In this document: positions 59,165 through 64,000 of the stretch, in pieces
Position numbering within the stretch: the stretch's first letter is position 1
Layout: every line of letters starts with the position of its first letter
NCBI GenBank assembly: GCA_033239525.1
Contig: BSYO01000015.1
Location: 17,297,713 to 17,361,712 of the forward strand
Direction: 5' to 3'
Length of the DNA stretch: 64,000 nucleotides
Source of the DNA: Nepenthes gracilis
Lineage: Eukaryota > Streptophyta > Magnoliopsida > Caryophyllales > Nepenthaceae
Program-made: the position numbers and the translations under genes
Notes under the pieces: generated by a model
Database searches by the model: none
Seen by the model: the letters and a program-made list of their open reading frames with translations, nothing else
What the model was told of the DNA's origin: nothing

Positions 59165-60261
59165 TGAAACGAACCAATCATTCCGAATCACTAATAATAT
59201 TTTGACCTCTCAATAAACTGTAGAATAAATATCACAGAATATATAATACATGTAAAATATATTCTAATTTAGATATAAATAGTGTATAATATAATAAAAG
59301 TAATAATAGTAATAATAAAGATGTGATTTTTAGTGACGAAGGAAAACCTCGGTAATTACGGCTATTGAGTAAAACCTTCTGGGTTTCAATGGTCAGGAAA
59401 GATATATACTATAAAAATTAACTTATAGACCGGGTGGTATAGGTATACTAATATTACCAACTTACTTTCGTCTTGTGATCTCTATCAAAGAATCCCTTAA
59501 ATTTGTCTGCAACAACGAAACCGAACGCGTTCCAATCTTCAAGTGAATATTCTCTTATGAACCGCTGAATTATCGCACACCATTGGATCCCAATTTTGAT
59601 GCCACCAACGTCACCAACGAAGGTTAACAGACAGGAAGAGATATAAAGGGTAAAATACAATATGGTGAGAAAATTTTGGCTATCGAGCAAATTGTCAAAG
59701 TTAAGTTTTCTCAAGTGGAGTAAAGTAAGAGCATGAAAGAGTGGATTTTTCACTGAAACAACCGTTAAAAACTCAAGCAAGAAGTTTAGGGTAAATGAAA
59801 TAGGATAGCTATATATATAAAGGTTCAAAAACCTAAGACAAAAATATAACCATTGGTGAAATGCGCATTGTGGTGCTCAAGCACGATTGGAGTGTACGGC
59901 AGGCGTCCTTAAGGTTTCATGGGACACATCTCTCAGTGCTCGAGTGTGACCCGAGCAAGTTTCGAGCGCTGTGTCTACTAGATTTGGCGCTCGAACAAGG
60001 GTTGGGTGAGCAGTAGGTGTAGGCATTCTTGAAACGGGGCTCGAGCGCTAGTCGGGTGAGCAGAAGGCACATGTGTATTGAAAACGGGGCTTCAGCATTG
60101 GTCGAGTGAGGGTTGGGCGCACAACGGGTATGGAATTGGGTAGGGTGCTTCAACAAATATCAAGAGATATATTATTGTGCAAATCCTTAGAATAATACGA
60201 CTTTTGCTGATAACAAATAGACACGATCACAGAATATACCAACACATAAATGAGCTTAATA
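59165..60261 (-). repeat. CopB 3' LTR in CAD-B intron 5
   Basis: Parallels the Cop1 LTR from the segment with tagtgacgaaggaaaac onward; the outer edge TGAAACG lies right after CAD intron sequence. ATAAT precedes it (59160-59164). The inner edge near 60261 is set by the shared following sequence aattccgtgacaaaatc. It is the most decayed of the three complete copies of this LTR family. Confidence 0.7.
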
Positions 60262-60704
60262 GTCTCCCCTTCAATAATTCCGTGACAAAATCTCTTCCAA
60301 AAAATAAATCAAAATATAAGAGAATCACAGGTTCAAATACTACCAAAATGAAACCTGTGTACATAAAGATTCACATCTAGTAGACAACAGACACAATACA
60401 AAAAGTAAAGTATATGAAAAAATACAAAAAAAGGGGCTATGCCGAAACATAGTTGTTGTTCATGGCCAACTAAGGTTAGTACACAAATGGAGAAAAGCAC
60501 GGTAAACAAAAAGATAACAACTAAGGTAAATTGATAATATAATCAGTAAACACTATAAATATGAATCAACAATACACAAGCCTCCCCCTAAAAAATAGAT
60601 AACATAATCAGTAAACATGAATCACAATACACAAGACTCCTCCTATCAAAACAAACTGAACGCTCCCCATAAGTAAGGTACTCCTAAAAAAGAGATCTAT
60701 TTAC

Positions 60705-61158
60705 CTAAACAAAAACAGTTCCCCCCCCCCCTTTTATCACAAAGGGGCCAAAAAGAATATATGACTCTGAGTTGGAAGAATCACCGGAAGATGGTCGAGC
60801 GGAAGAATGACGAGCAAACTGTTGTTGCAAACGAATAAGCTCATCTTCCTGAGTAGCAAGACGAGAATCAATGTGCTCAAAATTGGCGAGCATATCTGAT
60901 CGTAGTAGGGTGTGAGAAGAATAGAGGCATTATTGAGAAGAATAGAGTCACTCAAGCAAATCAGTAATTTGGCAAAGTCGACCCATAAGTGCAGAGGAGG
61001 AAGAGATAGAGTACTAGGGAGGATCAGACAGATTAGGACACGAGGGATCAGGGTAGGATGAGCTTGAACAACACAGGCCACCCTCGATCTAGAAAAAAGA
61101 CACCTCAGGGAGGGGCTGATCAAGAGGATCGGTAGGATTCGGGGAGGAGCGATGAGTG
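60705..61158 (-). pseudogene. CopB ORF, C-terminal part
   Basis: On minus one frame carries MLANFEHIDSRLATQEDELI followed by a Ser-rich stretch and ILFGPFVIKGGGG before the polypurine blocks. A Gln/Glu-rich helical segment near the end is usual in plant proteins of the type seen at 62535-62220. A frame change near 60890-60740 breaks it. I do not know a function. Confidence 0.5.
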
Positions 61159-62219
61159 TGAAAAAGCACGTTTTGGTGCTAACGAGTTTCGACCCCGAAA
61201 ATTATAACGGAAGCAACGATAAATAAATATTCAATACACGTAAAGGAAATTTAAATTTAGATGATAACGAGATAACAAGCATGCACGATACAAATAATAG
61301 GAGCAATAAAGATAAAGACCCGATTTTTGGTGATGAAGTGAAAACTCGATATCCACGGTAATCGAGAAAAATACTCCGGGTTTCAACGGCCAGGGAAACA
61401 ATGCACTATGAAAATCAACTTACAGACCGGGTGGTAACGACGCGCTAACCTAACCGACTTACTCCCGTCACGTGATTCCTACCAAGGAACTCCTTGGATT
61501 TGCCCGCGGCAACGGAACCGGACTCCTTTCGGTCTTCACGTCAATCTTCCCTCGAACCACTTGAATTTCCAATCACGAACGAGTCTCCTTCTTCACGAAC
61601 CAACGTCTCCAACGCAGGTAGAAGGATGGAAAGTTTGAATGGAAAAAGAAAAAGAAAAATGGTGAGAAAACTCCGTAGATCATGAAGCTCAAGGTTTTGT
61701 CTTTTGGTTTTCTCAAGAGAAACTAAATCAATGATGCATGAAAGGCTTTTCTCTCAAGTTTGAAGACTTCAAAAATTATCAATTAAGGTTGTGGAGTGTT
61801 TAGGGTTTGAAGAAAATAAGGTATCAATTTATAGTGGAGCCAAAAACGTATTTGAAAATTATGCCCGTTGGGCCGGCGCTCGAGCCCCGCTCGAGCGCGC
61901 GGCGAGCGGCCGTAGGGTTTCGTGCGAAACCCTGCGGGGGCTCGAGCGGGGCTCGAGCGGGGCTCGAGCGCACAGAGAGCGGGCCCCCTACTGGATTTTT
62001 GGTTCGAGCGGTTCTCGAGCTCCTGGCGAGCCGGGGACGTTCTGGATTTTAGGCTCGAGCGGGTACAAGCGAGAGGCGAGCGGGAAGGCTTAGGGCGGGC
62101 TCGAGCGAATGAAGGGCGGACCGAACAGACTTTAACCCGACAACCCACAACCCGACATCAATACAATAATGCATATGGTCACGAAATATGCCAATTAGAC
62201 AAATATCTCTAACAGAGTG
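61154..62219 (-). mobile_element. Solo LTR of the Cop1 family with perfect target duplication
   Basis: LTR 61159-62214 (1056 bp, TGAAAAAGC ... CTCTAACA) is flanked by GAGTG at 61154-61158 and 62215-62219. It is much GC-richer than the Cop1 and CopB LTRs and keeps a cluster of GCTCGAGC words at 61878-62105, so it is probably the youngest. An inverted repeat CGTAGGGTTTCG/CGAAACCCTGCG lies at 61911-61936. Confidence 0.92.
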
Positions 62220-62535
62220 TGTCATTGACTTTGGGCAAATATAGTATGGGTAATGGAATGCACAAATAACAAACATGGAAGATCAAGAAATGAGACTTCG
62301 AAACCCTCAATCAGTTGCTGAATTACACAATCATAGAGAAGATTGTCATCCTTTTTGGACTCAAAATGAGTTATAAATTGAGAACAAAAATGGGACGGCA
62401 GGTCAATGAGCCGCCCACTCAAGAGAGTATGGAGAAATAAGGCATTATCAAATGGGATGGAGGAGAAATCAGTAATCGAAAATATATTTGTTAGTATAAT
62501 CCGACTCACGACCATCCTCCAATGGGAAAGATTGT
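62220..62535 (-). pseudogene. CopB ORF, conserved plant-transposon-protein domain
   Basis: On minus: LSHWRMVVSRIILTNIF, then PFDNALFLHTLLSGRLIDLP and LLYDCVIQQLIEGFEV. This follows the 'putative plant transposon protein' domain (Pfam Transposase_32-like by memory, not searched), common in non-autonomous plant elements and of unknown activity. The N-terminal side is cut at 62536 by another insertion and the C-terminal side at 62219 by the solo LTR. Confidence 0.6.
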
Positions 62536-64000
62536 AACAACCCGAGCTTAGATCCCCGAACCCGACCCGGACCATCACGGTGAAAGTCTTGAATCATCCT
62601 AATTTCAAACATTACACATAATTAATCAACTCAACATCATCAACAGAACGTCATCAATGATCCCCATAAATACATCATAAGTTAAACATCCATATTAACA
62701 ATAATAATAACTTCAATAAATGACATCGATATCCCAAAATATCAATTCTCATAAAGAAATCTAATAAAAGTTGAACAGTAACTAAACTACCAAGATCTTA
62801 AGTCTCTATCTGGAAAGCCTCAATCTCTGAGATCACCTCTGCCTGGAGTCTATTCACGCGATCACTTCTATCTTGGTGTCAACCTGTCTACTCTGGGTAA
62901 AGAAAACACGAGGTGAGTAAAGCCGTAGTGATAATAATCAAAAATGGCATACAACAATAACAATCTCGGATACCAACTACAAAGTCTCAACATCACTCTA
63001 ACCATCTACTATATCGGAGCAAATTACAACACGTCGTCAATACGACTCTAGGCAAAATAGGTGCCACAATACCCGCACATCCAAAAACAATAAGAGTGCC
63101 AATAAATAGCGGTAATCCCCTGGAATCCGATATCACTAATAAGTGAGGATTCCCTGGTCCGAATGTCAGCGTGAACGACCTGAACACCAATATCGATAAA
63201 CAAAATGGATTCTACCAAATCCGAGTACTGTAAAATCCGATCCATAGATTCTACAAAATATAACTTGTGGATTCAACCGAATCCCAAACTCACGAGATGT
63301 CAACAATGATAAAACATCACAATGAATCTCATTGGACCTTATTCTACCATAGTAACCCAAAGGCCGTGTATTTACGCCCCCAACGGCTGGGTAAGTGCAA
63401 TGAGGTTATCCGTGGCATCCCCACTACCCCTACAGTACTCTCAGAGGCTATACCCATAGCATGCTCATACCATCTCCGTTACTCCTCGCCAATGATATCC
63501 CAGATATCATTCTCTACGATGGTCACTAGATATAAGCATCCCTCTTGACTCACTTTACGAAATATCAAGAATTTGATTATTAACTCAATTTTGAGGTCAC
63601 CATTGTACGATATAGTAAGAATCTCCTTGGATCTTATTCTGCTACCTGAACCAAAGGCCGCGCATTTACGCCCCCAACGGCTGAGTAAGTGCAACGAGAT
63701 TATCCATGGTATCCACTCTGCTGCCACGCACACAGCTCGCACACAAGCACAACTACAGACCCACGCACGCCACACCTGCCAACACATACGCACGCACACA
63801 CATCTCCACAAGACCCACACTACACGCCCAACCCACATCCTGTGAACAGAACATGAAGCTCTCTTTCTCACTCAACTTCAGCCGGTCACACCCACGCAAC
63901 CCACGCACGCGGCTACACAATAATATACATATATGCACAAAATAACCGCACAGCGATTTTAATTACCGAAAATTGACAAAACTCTCCTTCACAGCCCTTC
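62536..64000 (+). mobile_element. Long LTR-like element, cut by the window end
   Basis: Begins TGTAACAACCCGAG, like TGTGACGCCCCGAG at 43761. It shares the following series with that element: a gattctaccaaatccgagt block, then aatctcattggacctta and a caacggctgggtaag block, twice (63200-63400 and 63590-63690). A CA-rich tract is at 63720-63830. The open frames here are low in complexity and not taken as genes. Confidence 0.6.

Larger units (their letters stand above)
59165..62535 (-). mobile_element. CopB: element with Cop1-type LTR but a different internal ORF
   Basis: On minus, the 3' LTR is preceded by the same ~400-bp 3' region as Cop1 (including CCCCCT blocks near 60580-60740). The coding part is not copia gag: it is the transposon-protein fragment at 62535-62220 and 61158-60705. 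A solo LTR (61159-62214) splits it, and a further element starts at 62536, so the 5' LTR lies outside the window. Confidence 0.65.

Noticed and set aside
61783..62148. Arg/Ala/Pro-rich open frames on both strands
   Set aside because: Come from the GC-rich GCTCGAGC core of the solo LTR.
63720..63945. His/Thr-rich frames near the right edge
   Set aside because: CA-rich low-complexity tract in an LTR-like element.

Overview
Plant nuclear DNA, probably a dicot: AT-rich, with intron-bearing genes and dense nested LTR retrotransposons. No rRNA, tRNA or CRISPR array was seen. All calls come from reading the sequence; no database search was run. Names used below are working names.

The only ordinary genes are two copies of a cinnamyl-alcohol-dehydrogenase-type (CAD, zinc-dependent medium-chain) alcohol dehydrogenase. 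CAD-A (34118-37819, minus) has six exons and an intact 356-codon reading frame. CAD-B (53775-59105, plus) has the same exon lengths for exons 1-5, but its last exon is not in the window because nested retrotransposons begin in intron 5. CAD flanking sequence recurs, inverted or rearranged, at 1600-2395 (3' side) and at 6480-6840, 14718-14778 and 27756 onward (5' side). The window is therefore a CAD cluster that has been duplicated, inverted and then invaded.

Layout. 1-2400: AT-rich DNA and a copy of CAD 3' flank. 2401-5880: copia element Cop1 (minus), gag only. 6480-6840: CAD 5' flank. 6841-14717: Tat1, a Ty3/Gypsy element of the Tat lineage (plus) with both LTRs. 14779-27755: Tat2 (minus), nearly complete but decayed. 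27756-30740: array A, tandem units of CAD upstream sequence plus a solo LTR. 30741-33521: fragments and CAD 3' flank. 34118-38117: CAD-A and its TATA box. 38665-43760: Tat3 (minus). 43761-46195: a long LTR-like insertion. 46196-50283: a second Tat2-family element with an internal inversion. 49522-53339: array B, a sister of array A, ending 138 bp before the CAD-B TATA box. 53478-59105: CAD-B with a 2.2-kb insertion in intron 2. 59165-62535: element CopB carrying a target-site-flanked solo LTR. 62536-64000: another long LTR-like element, cut by the window edge.

Most notable signals. (1) In all three Tat elements a hairpin with a 12-14 nt stem and a 9-10 nt loop abuts the polypurine tract before the 3' LTR; stem sequences differ but pairing is kept. 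(2) Tat1 carries eight exact 36-bp repeats, each with an inverted pair of W-box cores, placed upstream of an antisense ORF. (3) About 275 bp of CAD upstream sequence carrying an LTR at one fixed site has been tandemly amplified twice, while CAD-A keeps the empty site.
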